Source: Acidobacteriota bacterium (GTDB lineage: Bacteria; Acidobacteriota; Terriglobia; Bryobacterales; Bryobacteraceae). Taken from it: a DNA stretch of 64,000 nt. Made by a program: the position numbers and the translations under genes. Positions 28,060 through 36,526 of this stretch are shown piece by piece. The stretch's first letter is position 1. The number at the start of each line of letters is the position of its first letter. Location of the stretch: assembly GCA_017307505.1 (NCBI GenBank), contig JAFKEE010000029.1:147759-211758 (forward strand). The letters run 5' to 3'. Below the pieces are notes generated by a model, which searched no databases, had not been told where the DNA came from, and saw only the letters and a program-made list of their open reading frames with translations.

Positions 28060-29486
28060 GCATTCCCCCCGACGGTCATCCGGTCGATCTTCACGGTGGG
28101 AATGCCCACCCCGACCGGCACGCTCTGGCCTTCCTTGCCGCAGATCCCTACGCCTTCATCGAGCTTTAGGTCGTTGCCCACCATGCTCACCCATTTGAGC
28201 GCCTCAGGTCCGTTCCCGATTAGCGTTGCGCCACGCACCGGCCGAGTCAAGCGCCCCTCTTCAATGAGGTAGCTCTCGGTCGCCGAGAAGACGAAGTTTC
28301 CGCTGGTGATGTCCACCTGGCCACCGCCAAAGGTCGCGCAGTAAATCCCCTTGGGTACGGACTTGATGATCTCGTCCGGATCGCTCTCCCCGGCCAGCAT
28401 GTACGTGTTCGTCATGCGAGGCATCGGGATGTGCTGGTAGCTTTCCCGCCGCCCGTTGCCCGTCGCCGCTGACCCCAGCAGTTTGCTGGACAGCCGGTCG
28501 TGCAGGTAACCGCGCAGAACCCCGTTCTCAATCAGCACGTTACGGCGTGTCGGGGTGCCTTCGTCGTCGACGTTCAGCGACCCGCGCCGGCTCGCCATTG
28601 CGCCATCGTCCACCACGGTGCACAGCGGGCTCGCCACCTGCTGCCCCACCCTGTCGCTGAAGGCGGAAACCTTCTTCCGGTTAAAATCGGCCTCGAGGCC
28701 GTGACCCACTGCCTCGTGCAGCAGGATGCCCGGCCAGCCGGGTCCCAGGACGACGGTGGTTTCACCCGCCGGCGCTTCCACGGCGTCCAGCGAAACCAGA
28801 GCCTGGCGTACGGCTTCCTTGGCGAACTTCTCCGGCAGGTTCTGGCTGGTGAAATGGTCGAGACCTACGCGGCCGCCGCCGCCCTGGTAGCCGTTTTCCA
28901 CCCGGCCGTCCTCGCCTTTCGCCAGGACGGAGACGTTCAGCCGGGCCATTGGCTGGCGGTCCCACACCAGGGAGCCGTCGCTGCTGGCGATGAGCACGTG
29001 CTTTATGTTGTCGGCGAAGCTCGCCTGCACCTGGAAGACCTTGACGTCGGCCGACCGCGCCGCCTCGTCAGCCCTCAGGATCAGCGCAACCCGTTCCGCC
29101 AGAGAGGTTTCCGCCGCGGGCACCGGGACGGAATAGAGGTCGAGCTTCTCGCCCTCATCCAGGCCGGACCGCACCACCGAGGCCGGACCCGCCGCAATGC
29201 ACGCCGCCGTCCGCGCCGCCTTGAGGATCCGTTCCGGAGTGAGGTCGCCCGAATAGGCGTAACCCGTTCGTTCTCCTGAGAGTACGCGGACCCCGACACC
29301 CAGCGTCACGCCCTGTGTCGCCGATTTGATAATCGACTCATCCAGGCTCAGCGCCGTGCTTTCGATGTATTCGAAGTACAGGTCGGCGAAATCACCACCA
29401 CGGGAGAGGGCTTCTCCCAGCCACCTCTCCAGGTCGCGCGGGGTCAAATTGAACCGCCGGGCGAAGAACGAGTCAGAAAAACTCAT
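28056..29486 (-). CDS. tldD: TldD metalloprotease subunit
   Basis: The 476-residue catalytic partner of TldE. The zinc motif HExxxH is seen as His257-Glu258-...-His262 in LLHEAVGHGLEAD, inside the conserved GPGWPGILLHEAVGHGLEADFNRKK block. Other family blocks are GSLNVDDEGTPTRRNVLIENGVLRGYLHDRLSSKLLG and GGQVDITSGNFVFSATESYLIE. It is the first gene of the reverse tldD-tldE-FxLYD set and overlaps tldE by 4 bp. Confidence 0.93.
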   Translation of the reverse strand: MSFSDSFFARRFNLTPRDLERWLGEALSRGGDFADLYFEYIESTALSLDESIIKSATQGVTLGVGVRVLSGERTGYAYSGDLTPERILKAARTAACIAAGPASVVRSGLDEGEKLDLYSVPVPAAETSLAERVALILRADEAARSADVKVFQVQASFADNIKHVLIASSDGSLVWDRQPMARLNVSVLAKGEDGRVENGYQGGGGRVGLDHFTSQNLPEKFAKEAVRQALVSLDAVEAPAGETTVVLGPGWPGILLHEAVGHGLEADFNRKKVSAFSDRVGQQVASPLCTVVDDGAMASRRGSLNVDDEGTPTRRNVLIENGVLRGYLHDRLSSKLLGSAATGNGRRESYQHIPMPRMTNTYMLAGESDPDEIIKSVPKGIYCATFGGGQVDITSGNFVFSATESYLIEEGRLTRPVRGATLIGNGPEALKWVSMVGNDLKLDEGVGICGKEGQSVPVGVGIPTVKIDRMTVGGNA

Positions 29487-29538
29487 CCTTCCAGGGTAAC
29501 AAGGTGGCCTGACGGCCCGGTTCCGACCGGCTGGTTTG

Positions 29539-30495
29539 TTACTTCTTCGATAACCGGGCGATGCGCTCGTCCAGGGCCTGTTTCACGCGCCCGCGCCTGT
29601 CGTCGCCCAGGGTCGCGTCCGCTTCGAGCAGAGCCAGCGCAGCCTTGGCACTGCTCAAGGCGAGTTCCGGCTGGCCCGCGGCTTCGTAGATCTCCGACAG
29701 GGAATCCTGCGCGTTGGCCGATTTCGGGAACGCCGCGGCCATCCACTGCGCGACGGCCACGGCCTGCGCCTTGTCGCCCTGCTGGAGGAAGGCATAACCC
29801 ATGGCATTCAGGGAGGCCTCCCGCAGCGACAGCGCATTCGGGTTCTCCGCCCTGGCTTTGTCCAGAATCGCCGCGGCGTTCGCCCCCTGCGCGTTCATCG
29901 TGTGGAACAACCGCACCGGCGACGGCGCCGGAGCCTTATAAGACGCCCGCACCGTACCCATCTTCTCGGCCACCGAGAGCGCAGTCGGATAGAACTGCGA
30001 GAAAGTGTTCTCCACGGCGCCATTCGGCTCATGGCAGCCGTAGCAAGTGGCTTTGCGGTCCAGCACCTTCGTCGAAGTCAGGAACGGCCGCAGGCCGCCG
30101 GCGAAGTTGAAGTAGCCCCAGCCCTTCTCGAACCGCGTCGTGTCCTTCACGGCCGCCTCAATCGCTGCCACGTCGCTCTGATAGAAGCCGCCCTTATTAA
30201 TGGAGCCCTGAGAAACGGAGTAGCGGATCTCCAGCACAAAAATCGTCGAATCCGGCCATTTTCCCGTCTCCTTAAAGGCCGCAAATGCCGATGGATTGAC
30301 AAAGACGTTATCGAACATCGGGCTGTCCAGGGCCTGGGCCGCGGCAGGCCCATACGTCATGCCCAGACCCGAGGAGAGATAGGTCCACTCGCGGTAGCCG
30401 GCGGGAAAGAGCAACTCCCCCTTGTCGTTGAACTGCGGACGATCCGCGGCCAGGGCGACGAGGGAATAGAAAGCGAGAAGCAGCAGGATACGCAT
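29539..30495 (-). CDS. Cytochrome P460 domain protein with TPR tail
   Basis: A 318-residue exported haem protein. A signal peptide (MRILLLLAFYSLVALA) precedes a cytochrome P460-like domain (about 20-175) with FPAGYREWTYLSSGLGMTYG and the haem-attachment motif CYGCH at residues 151-155. The C-terminal 120 residues form TPR-like helices (NAMGYAFLQQGDKAQAVAVAQWM, DSLSEIYEAAGQPELALSSAKAAL). P460 proteins oxidise hydroxylamine or bind NO, but many acidobacterial relatives are uncharacterised. The frame is open upstream; the ATG at 30495 gives a proper signal peptide. Confidence 0.78.
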   Translation of the reverse strand: MRILLLLAFYSLVALAADRPQFNDKGELLFPAGYREWTYLSSGLGMTYGPAAAQALDSPMFDNVFVNPSAFAAFKETGKWPDSTIFVLEIRYSVSQGSINKGGFYQSDVAAIEAAVKDTTRFEKGWGYFNFAGGLRPFLTSTKVLDRKATCYGCHEPNGAVENTFSQFYPTALSVAEKMGTVRASYKAPAPSPVRLFHTMNAQGANAAAILDKARAENPNALSLREASLNAMGYAFLQQGDKAQAVAVAQWMAAAFPKSANAQDSLSEIYEAAGQPELALSSAKAALALLEADATLGDDRRGRVKQALDERIARLSKK

Positions 30496-30601
30496 AGTTT
30501 CGGGGTATGTACAGAATCGGGGATGTGGGGAGCGAATGCAACTGTCGCCGCGCCCGCCCGGCAACATGTGACAACCTACAGGGGGAGGGGGAGAGGGATT
30601 G

Positions 30602-31093
30602 GTGAAGAGATTATTGTTACTGGCCGTGCTGCTGGCAGGCAGCGCCGGCGCCGCCACCATTCACATCGTGCAGGCCAACTGGGCGCTGGGCGGGCCGCTC
30701 ACCGTGGACGGCACCGGCACGGATGGAGACGCGGACAACGTCCTTTCCCTGGCGGAACTCACCGCGCTCACGGCCGTCTACGACATTGCCGGCGGAGGCA
30801 TGCTTACCTGGGATCAGCCCGACTTCCTGCTGGGCGCCTTCGGGATCGGTCCGTTCTCGGATACCTACCTTTTCCTGGCTCAGAACCCGGGCGGAGCCGC
30901 GGTGTTTGGCGTGGCCGGCAGCGGCCCCAGTTCCGCGCAGGTCTCCGATGCGCGCATCGGACTGCAGGACACCGCCACCGGCAGCGTACCGGAACCTTCC
31001 AGCTTCTCACTGTCCGCCGCCGGACTTCTGCTGGCCGCGGCCATCAGGGCTCGAAGAGTGTGGTCTGCACGGCGGACGCTGTCTTCGAAATAG
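30602..31093 (+). CDS. Small PEP-CTERM secreted protein
   Basis: A 163-residue protein with a signal peptide (VKRLLLLAVLLAGSAGA), a Gly/Asp-rich middle that resembles neither enzymes nor repeats known to me, and a PEP-CTERM tail. The tail has VPEPSS at about 129-134, a hydrophobic run and basic residues. The real end extends past the usual tail by about 12 residues (VWSARRTLSSK). GTG 30602 is preceded by a purine-rich GGGGAGAGGG; TTG 30599 is also possible. The last 50 bp overlap the convergent UvrC-like gene. Confidence 0.7.
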   Translation: MKRLLLLAVLLAGSAGAATIHIVQANWALGGPLTVDGTGTDGDADNVLSLAELTALTAVYDIAGGGMLTWDQPDFLLGAFGIGPFSDTYLFLAQNPGGAAVFGVAGSGPSSAQVSDARIGLQDTATGSVPEPSSFSLSAAGLLLAAAIRARRVWSARRTLSSK

Positions 31094-32153
31094 CCCGCAC
31101 CAGGCGGCGATAGGGCAGATCTTCCACTTTGGGGAATTCGATCCATTCGGCGTCGCGCCAAGAGCTGTAGTACCACCGCGACAGCAGCGACAGGTGCTCG
31201 GCCCGTTCCCGGATGGTGACTTTGGGCGCCGATACGCCAGCCACTAATTCCCGCAGCCGGCGGTCCAGGGGGATCACATCACGGCCTGTGGCAGCCACCT
31301 TGAACTCGACCGGAGCCTGCCATATCCCCTTGAGCATCATCAGCAGTTCCACACAGCCCGGTTCGACGCTGGGCGCGACGGCGACGCCGCAAACGCGGTC
31401 GATGTCGTCGACGAGGTCGTCGCGCAGCTTCAACACCTGCTCGATGCGGTGGTAACGCTGATGCTGGCGCTGCGCCTGTTCGAAATCGAGCTCTTCGCTG
31501 AACCGGTCGCGGGCCTTGGCGACTGGTTCCAGCAGGCTGTGGCCGCCGGTCTGCAGAAAGTGCACCAGCCGGTCGACCTCAGACCGGTACTCCTCCGGAC
31601 CGACGACGGCCTGGCAGGGCCGCAGGCAGCGCATCATTTCGCCATAGATGCAGCCTGGATGGTCGGGCGAAACTTTCAGGTCATCCTGGCAGCGGCGCAC
31701 CTGGAACAGGTCGAGCATTTCCTGTTCAAACCGCTCGGCGGTCACCCGGCTGCGAAACGGCCCATACTGAAAGGCCTGCGAGACGCTGAGGCGCGTGGTG
31801 ATGGCCGTCCGCGGGAACTCGTTGGCCAGCAGAACCTTCACGAACGGCGCCAGGCGCAGCTTGATCATGGCGGCGTAATCGTCAGGGAAGTGCTGCCGGG
31901 CCAGGTCGTAATAGGTGAGGCTGGAACCCAGCCGCGAGGCGGTGAGGTGGTACTCCACCCGGACGGCGACTTCGCTCAGGTTCAGCAGTTTCGAAAGCCC
32001 AGCCCGGGGCAGCAGCAGCCGTTTCAGCCTGCGCCGCAGCAGCGCGGTGCGCGCCAGATATGGCCTGCCTTCGCGCGGGTGGATGAGGAACACCGCCGGA
32101 CGGTCCGGAACGGCCTCCAGGTCGAACGGCGGCTCCAGCAGGATCGCGCCCAA
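31044..32153 (-). CDS. UvrC N-terminal-domain paralogue with degenerate GIY-YIG site
   Basis: A 369-residue protein that follows the N-terminal half of excinuclease UvrC: a GIY-YIG-like region (about 12-90), PFVKVLLANEFPRT, FQYGPFRSRVTAERFEQEMLDLFQVRRC, the Cys block CIYGEMMRCLRPCQ, and a UvrB-binding UVR motif (DRFSEELDFEQAQRQHQRYHRIEQVL). The nuclease site is altered: GVY reads AVF, YVG reads YLA, and the catalytic Glu position appears to be Leu. The RNase H-like half and HhH repeats are absent. It is unlikely to cut DNA like UvrC. TTG 32153 has GAGGTGG at good spacing. Confidence 0.7.
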   Translation of the reverse strand: MGAILLEPPFDLEAVPDRPAVFLIHPREGRPYLARTALLRRRLKRLLLPRAGLSKLLNLSEVAVRVEYHLTASRLGSSLTYYDLARQHFPDDYAAMIKLRLAPFVKVLLANEFPRTAITTRLSVSQAFQYGPFRSRVTAERFEQEMLDLFQVRRCQDDLKVSPDHPGCIYGEMMRCLRPCQAVVGPEEYRSEVDRLVHFLQTGGHSLLEPVAKARDRFSEELDFEQAQRQHQRYHRIEQVLKLRDDLVDDIDRVCGVAVAPSVEPGCVELLMMLKGIWQAPVEFKVAATGRDVIPLDRRLRELVAGVSAPKVTIRERAEHLSLLSRWYYSSWRDAEWIEFPKVEDLPYRRLVRAISKTASAVQTTLFEP

Positions 32154-32258
32154 TCAGTCCACCTCGCCGAAGGGAGGGGCAGAGGGCCGGATACACCGGA
32201 ACGGGCAGTGGGGCTTGTCGGTCACTTTCCCGATTGTAGCGATGGAACGGGACAGGTG

Positions 32259-32286
32259 TTGACAAGTAGATAATCGCGTCTAGAAT
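32259..32286 (+). promoter_or_regulatory. Sigma-70-type promoter before a small zinc-ribbon gene
   Basis: A perfect -35 TTGACA at 32259-32264 and a -10 TAGAAT at 32281-32286 are separated by 16 bp. Transcription would start near 32293, about 12 nt before the ATG at 32305. Confidence 0.6.
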
Positions 32287-32304
32287 ATAGTGATATTTCT
32301 CGCT

Positions 32305-32463
32305 ATGGGTGAGTTCTGTAACCACGATCGTACCGAATTGATTGCGCGCCGGGACGGAGTAGACTACGTTCGCTGCAGTGACTGTGGACGGGTCTTCGAA
32401 GCCGAGGATCTGGAGCTTCTCCGCAGCCAGGACGAGAGCCGGGAAGCGAATCAATCGGCGTAG
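32305..32463 (+). CDS. Small protein with zinc-ribbon-like cysteines
   Basis: A 52-residue open frame with a coding-like composition. It has a CNH triplet near residue 5 and a CSDC pair at 24-27 followed by GRVFEAEDL, so it may form a one-zinc ribbon (Cys5, His7, Cys24, Cys27). A strong promoter lies directly upstream. No family is recognised. It sits between the divergent UvrC-like gene and a TPR-type gene. Confidence 0.6.
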   Translation: MGEFCNHDRTELIARRDGVDYVRCSDCGRVFEAEDLELLRSQDESREANQSA

Positions 32464-32567
32464 CCGGAGGCCGTGCACAGTTGCGCCGGCAGGTCCGGAT
32501 TTGTTAGGTAGAGAGGATGAGCGCTCTGGCCTAGTCGGCCGGACAATTGCCCCATGTGCCAGGCGTC

Positions 32568-33122
32568 ATGAAGAAGTCAGCAAAACCAAATGAAGCAAAC
32601 ACGACCAGCGGAGCAGTCGCAGCGAGCGAAGGGATGACGCCGAAATCTCAGACGGACCTCTTTGCCCAGGCCATGAAAAGCTTCACTTCCGGCGACTATC
32701 CGGCAGCCATGGAAGTCTTCGAACAAGCTTCGCAGGGCCCTTCGATTTCCGTGAATGAATCGGCACAGATGTACAAGCGGATGTGCGTTCAGCGGCTGGA
32801 GCGCCAGGCGCCGCAGTTGAAGACGCCAGAAGACCACTACAACTTTGCCGTGGGCCTGATGAATGCCGGCAAATTCGGCGACGCCCGGAAGTATCTGGAA
32901 ACCGCCGTCGACGCAGGGTCGGAGTCGCACCACCTCTATGCGCTTGCGATTGTGGAAGGCATGACCGGCTCCATCGACCTGGCGGCGCGCCACCTGCGCA
33001 AGGCAATCCAGGGCGACCGCGGGCTGCGCAGCATTGCCCGCAGCGACGCCGACTTCCAGCCGCTGCTGCAGCACCCCCAGATCCGGGAGGTATTGGCCGG
33101 GGATCCTCAGCCGGCCGAATAG
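32568..33122 (+). CDS. TPR-like repeat protein
   Basis: A 184-residue soluble protein. After a Lys/Ala/Ser-rich N-terminal tail, TPR-like helices start at about residue 30 (LFAQAMKSFTSGDYPAAMEVFEQA) and continue (HYNFAVGLMNAGKFGDARKYLETAVDAG, HLYALAIVEGMTGSIDLAARHLRKAI). It ends with RSDADFQPLLQHPQIREVL, a phrase common at the end of TPR proteins. No signal peptide is seen, so it is probably cytoplasmic. ATG 32568 is chosen over TTG 32547. Confidence 0.7.
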   Translation: MKKSAKPNEANTTSGAVAASEGMTPKSQTDLFAQAMKSFTSGDYPAAMEVFEQASQGPSISVNESAQMYKRMCVQRLERQAPQLKTPEDHYNFAVGLMNAGKFGDARKYLETAVDAGSESHHLYALAIVEGMTGSIDLAARHLRKAIQGDRGLRSIARSDADFQPLLQHPQIREVLAGDPQPAE

Positions 33123-33192
33123 CATTTTGCCCTCGAAACGCCAAACGGGTGCCGCTCGAAAACAGCCAGCTGAAGACTTTCCCAGCCGTCGC

Positions 33193-34209
33193 ATGGATCC
33201 CCTGCGGATCGTGGCCATCGGCGGCGGCACCGGCCTTTCCACCCTGCTGAAGGGCTTGAAGCGTTATACCCCGCACGTGGGCCAGCAGTCGCTGAGCCCG
33301 CTGGTGGAGATCACGGCGGTCGTCACCGTCACCGACGATGGAGGCAGCTCCGGCCGCCTGCGCCGCGAGTTCGACATCCTGCCACCCGGCGACATCCGCA
33401 ACTGCATGGTGGCTCTGTCGGAAGACGAAGCGCTGCTCACGCGTCTCTTCAGCTACCGCTTCGACAGCGGCCGCGGACTGAAAGGCCACAGCTTCGGCAA
33501 CCTGTTCCTGGCCGTCCTCACCCAAATCACGGGCGACTTCTCGAAGGCGGTCCGCCTCAGTTCGGAGGTCCTGGCCATCGCGGGGCAGATCTACCCTTCC
33601 ACCGCAGGCAATGTGACCCTGCGCGCGCACCTGGAGAACGGGCTCGTGCTGGATGGCGAGACGCGCATCAGCCGCAGCGAATCCCCCATTCGCACCATCG
33701 AACTGCTGCCCGCCGATGCGGAGCCGATGGCCGAAACCCTGAAAGCCATCCGCCGCGCGGATCTGATCACCATGGGTCCGGGCAGCCTCTTCACCAGCGT
33801 GATTCCCAACCTGCTGGTGGAACGGATTCCCGCCGCCATCCGGCGCTCCCCTGCCCTGAAGGCCTGTTTCGTCAATCTGATGTGGCAGCCGGGGGAGACC
33901 ACCGGCATGAGCGCGTCGGACCATATCGCCGCCATCCACCGCCACGCCGGACGCCGCCTGGTGGATTGCGCCGTCGTCAACACGGATCCCATCAGCGACA
34001 CGCTGCTGGTCCGCTATGCCCGCCAGCGCGCCATGCAGGTGTCCAACGACTTCGACCGCCTGAAGGCGCTGGGCGTTGACGTCGTCAGCCTGCCTCTGCT
34101 GAAGGCGGGTGAAAAGGCGCGCCACGATCCGGACCGCATCGCCCACGCGGCTGTCGAACTCGCCAAGAAGGGCCGCCGCCGGATCCTCGACCGCGAGAGG
34201 GCCCGCTGA
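33193..34209 (+). CDS. yvcK: YvcK/CofD-like family protein
   Basis: A 338-residue member of the YvcK family, which binds UDP-sugars and supports peptidoglycan synthesis and gluconeogenic growth in Bacillus. It begins RIVAIGGGTGLSTLLKGLKRYT and has VTVTDDGGSSGRLRREFDILPPGDIRNCMVAL, GNLFLAVLTQI and GPGSLFTSVIPNLLVERI. It lies immediately upstream of glmU, whose product UDP-GlcNAc is a likely ligand. The frame is open upstream; ATG 33193 fits the family start. Confidence 0.88.
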   Translation: MDPLRIVAIGGGTGLSTLLKGLKRYTPHVGQQSLSPLVEITAVVTVTDDGGSSGRLRREFDILPPGDIRNCMVALSEDEALLTRLFSYRFDSGRGLKGHSFGNLFLAVLTQITGDFSKAVRLSSEVLAIAGQIYPSTAGNVTLRAHLENGLVLDGETRISRSESPIRTIELLPADAEPMAETLKAIRRADLITMGPGSLFTSVIPNLLVERIPAAIRRSPALKACFVNLMWQPGETTGMSASDHIAAIHRHAGRRLVDCAVVNTDPISDTLLVRYARQRAMQVSNDFDRLKALGVDVVSLPLLKAGEKARHDPDRIAHAAVELAKKGRRRILDRERAR

Positions 34210-34249
34210 TCCCACGCCTGCCGGGCATTTACAATTGGGAGAACTGACT

Positions 34250-35635
34250 ATGTCTGTCTCTGTCGTCATCCTCGCCGCGGGCCTCGGCACGCGCATGAAA
34301 TCGAATCTCGCCAAAGTGCTGCACCGCGCCGGCGGCGCCTGCCTGCTGGAACACGTCATCCGCTCCGCGCAGACCATCGCTGAAGCCAACCGCATCACCG
34401 CCGTCATCGGCCACCAGGCGGACGCCGTGCGCGAGGAAGTCTCTCATTTCGGCGTTCAATTCCAGGTCCAGATCGAGCAGAAAGGCACCGGCCATGCCCT
34501 GCGCGTCTGCGCCGGGCTTCCGGGCCTGAGCCAGGGCCGGGTGGTCGTGCTTTACGGCGACTGTCCCCTGCTTTCGCCGGCCACGCTACAGCACCTCATC
34601 GCCGCCCATGAAGCCGGCGGCCAGTCGGCCACGGTGATCACGACCAACCTGGAAAATCCCACCGGCTACGGCCGCATCCTGCGCGACAGCGGCGGCAACG
34701 TCCGCGCCATCGTCGAGGAAAAGGCCGCCACCGCCGAGGAAAAGCGGGTGACCGAGATCAACTCCGGCATCTACTGCTTCGAAGCCGCCGACCTGTGGCC
34801 GCACCTGGAGCGCGTCGAACCCAATCCCGCCTCGGGCGAAATCTACCTGACTGACCTGGTGGAACTGCTCCGCGCCTCCGGCAAGTCCACCGTGCCTCTG
34901 GTGATTGAAGATCCCAGCGAAATCCTGGGCATTAACACGCGCGTGGAACTGGCCGAAGTCGACCGCCTGTTCCGCAACCGCAAAGTGCGCGAATTGATGC
35001 TGGCCGGCGTCACGATTGAGCGGCCCGAAACGGTCACCATCGACCACTCCGTGGAGATCGGCCAGGACACCGTGATCGGCTCGTTCACTCAGCTTCTGGG
35101 CAACACCAGGATCGCCGGGCAATGCCGGATTGGCGCGATGTCCATCCTCGAGAATGCGCAGATCGGCGAAGGCTCCATCGTCTTCCCCTACTCCTCCATT
35201 CAGGACTCCACCCTGGGCGCCGGCGCACAGGTGGGGCCCTATGCCCGCCTGCGGATGGGCGCGGTCGTGGAAGACGGGGCGCACGTCGGCAACTTCGTGG
35301 AGCTTAAAAAGACACGCCTCGGCGCGGGCTCAAAGTCCATGCACCTGGCCTACCTGGGCGACTCCACCATCGGCAGCAAAGTGAACATCGGCGCGGGCAC
35401 CATCACCTGCAACTACGACGGCCAGAAGAAGAGCCCCACGCACATCGGCGACGGCGCCTTTGTGGGCAGCAATTCGACACTGGTGGCGCCGGTGGAGATC
35501 GGCGCGGGCAGTTACGTGGCGGCCGGCAGTGTCATCACCAAACAGGTACCGCCGGATGCGCTCGGCATCGGCCGCGGCCGCCAGGAAAACAAGGAAGGCT
35601 GGGCGAAGGCCCGGCGCGAAAAGAAGAAGAGCTAA
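34250..35635 (+). CDS. glmU: Bifunctional UDP-GlcNAc pyrophosphorylase / GlcN-1-P acetyltransferase
   Basis: Makes UDP-N-acetylglucosamine for peptidoglycan and lipopolysaccharide in two steps. The 461-residue protein has an N-terminal nucleotidyltransferase domain (LAAGLGTRMKSNLAKVLH, YGDCPLL, GYGRILR, EINSGIYCFE) and a C-terminal left-handed beta-helix of hexapeptide repeats. The acetyltransferase motifs are NFVELKKTRLGAGSK, NIGAGTITCNYDGQKK and GAFVGSNSTLVAPVEIG. GGGAG precedes the ATG at 34250. The TAA overlaps the convergent truB stop. Confidence 0.95.
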   Translation: MSVSVVILAAGLGTRMKSNLAKVLHRAGGACLLEHVIRSAQTIAEANRITAVIGHQADAVREEVSHFGVQFQVQIEQKGTGHALRVCAGLPGLSQGRVVVLYGDCPLLSPATLQHLIAAHEAGGQSATVITTNLENPTGYGRILRDSGGNVRAIVEEKAATAEEKRVTEINSGIYCFEAADLWPHLERVEPNPASGEIYLTDLVELLRASGKSTVPLVIEDPSEILGINTRVELAEVDRLFRNRKVRELMLAGVTIERPETVTIDHSVEIGQDTVIGSFTQLLGNTRIAGQCRIGAMSILENAQIGEGSIVFPYSSIQDSTLGAGAQVGPYARLRMGAVVEDGAHVGNFVELKKTRLGAGSKSMHLAYLGDSTIGSKVNIGAGTITCNYDGQKKSPTHIGDGAFVGSNSTLVAPVEIGAGSYVAAGSVITKQVPPDALGIGRGRQENKEGWAKARREKKKS

Positions 35636-36513
35636 AGCACCAGCGCCGGGTGGTAGAGATTCGGCATGACGATCTCGCCGATGGCCACCAGTTCGCCGTC
35701 GCGGTTCAGGGCTTTCACATAACGGCAGTCGCCCCGGTCGCGAAAGGGCGACACCCGGAAGTCGCGCCCCTGCCGGATCTGCGTCTCTGTCACCTGGTCG
35801 ACGGGCTCACAGGGAAATTCCGGCAGAAGTTCGCCGGAGGGGATCAGGGCCTCGCGCAGGCGGCCTTCCGAAGCGAGCGCGGCCAGTTGTTCCAAAGTGT
35901 GGGCCTGGCTGGCGTCAAACAGGCCCGACCGCGTGCGCCGCAGGTCCTGCAGGTGCGCTCCACAGCCCAGGCGCACGCCGGCGTCGTGCGCAATGGAACG
36001 GATATACGTGCCCGCCGTGCAATGCACGCGCACCTTCACCGTGGAAGCCTCGATGGCCAGCACGTCCAGCGCCAGCACGGTCACTTCCACCGGCTTCATT
36101 TCGACAGCAATCTTCTTGCGGGCCAGTTCGTGCGCCGGGCGGCCGTTGATCTTCTTCGCCGACACGACCGGCGGCGTCTGCTGGAAGGTACCGCGAAAGG
36201 GCGCCAGCGCCTGTTCCACCGACTCGGGTGTCAGGGCCGGCTCCACCTGCGGGGACGTGGGCTCTCCATCGGAATCGTAGCTATCCGTCGAGAAGCCGAA
36301 GCGAATGGTACCCTCATAGGTCTTTTCGTTCAACGTGAAATACTGGGCCAGCCGGGTCGCCCTGTTCAGCAACAGGGGCAGTACGCCCGTGGCAAGGGGA
36401 TCGAGCGTCCCCAGGTGCCCCACCTTGGTCGTGCCGGCGAGGCGCCGCATCTTGTTCACAACGTCGTGCGACGTCCAGCCGCACGGCTTATCGACAACAA
36501 TCACACCGTTCAT
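35632..36513 (-). CDS. truB: tRNA pseudouridine(55) synthase
   Basis: Makes pseudouridine 55 in the T-loop of tRNAs. The 293-residue protein starts NGVIVVDKPCGWTSHDVVNKMRR and carries VGHLGTLDPLATGVLPLLL, with the catalytic Asp38. Other motifs are KTYEGTIRFGFSTDSYDSDGE, the PPVVSAKKINGRPAHELAR block, and VHCTAGTYIRSIAHDAG. It lies 13 nt after the glycosyltransferase stop, probably in one transcript. Confidence 0.95.
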   Translation of the reverse strand: MNGVIVVDKPCGWTSHDVVNKMRRLAGTTKVGHLGTLDPLATGVLPLLLNRATRLAQYFTLNEKTYEGTIRFGFSTDSYDSDGEPTSPQVEPALTPESVEQALAPFRGTFQQTPPVVSAKKINGRPAHELARKKIAVEMKPVEVTVLALDVLAIEASTVKVRVHCTAGTYIRSIAHDAGVRLGCGAHLQDLRRTRSGLFDASQAHTLEQLAALASEGRLREALIPSGELLPEFPCEPVDQVTETQIRQGRDFRVSPFRDRGDCRYVKALNRDGELVAIGEIVMPNLYHPALVL

Positions 36514-36526
36514 CTGCAACTCAATT

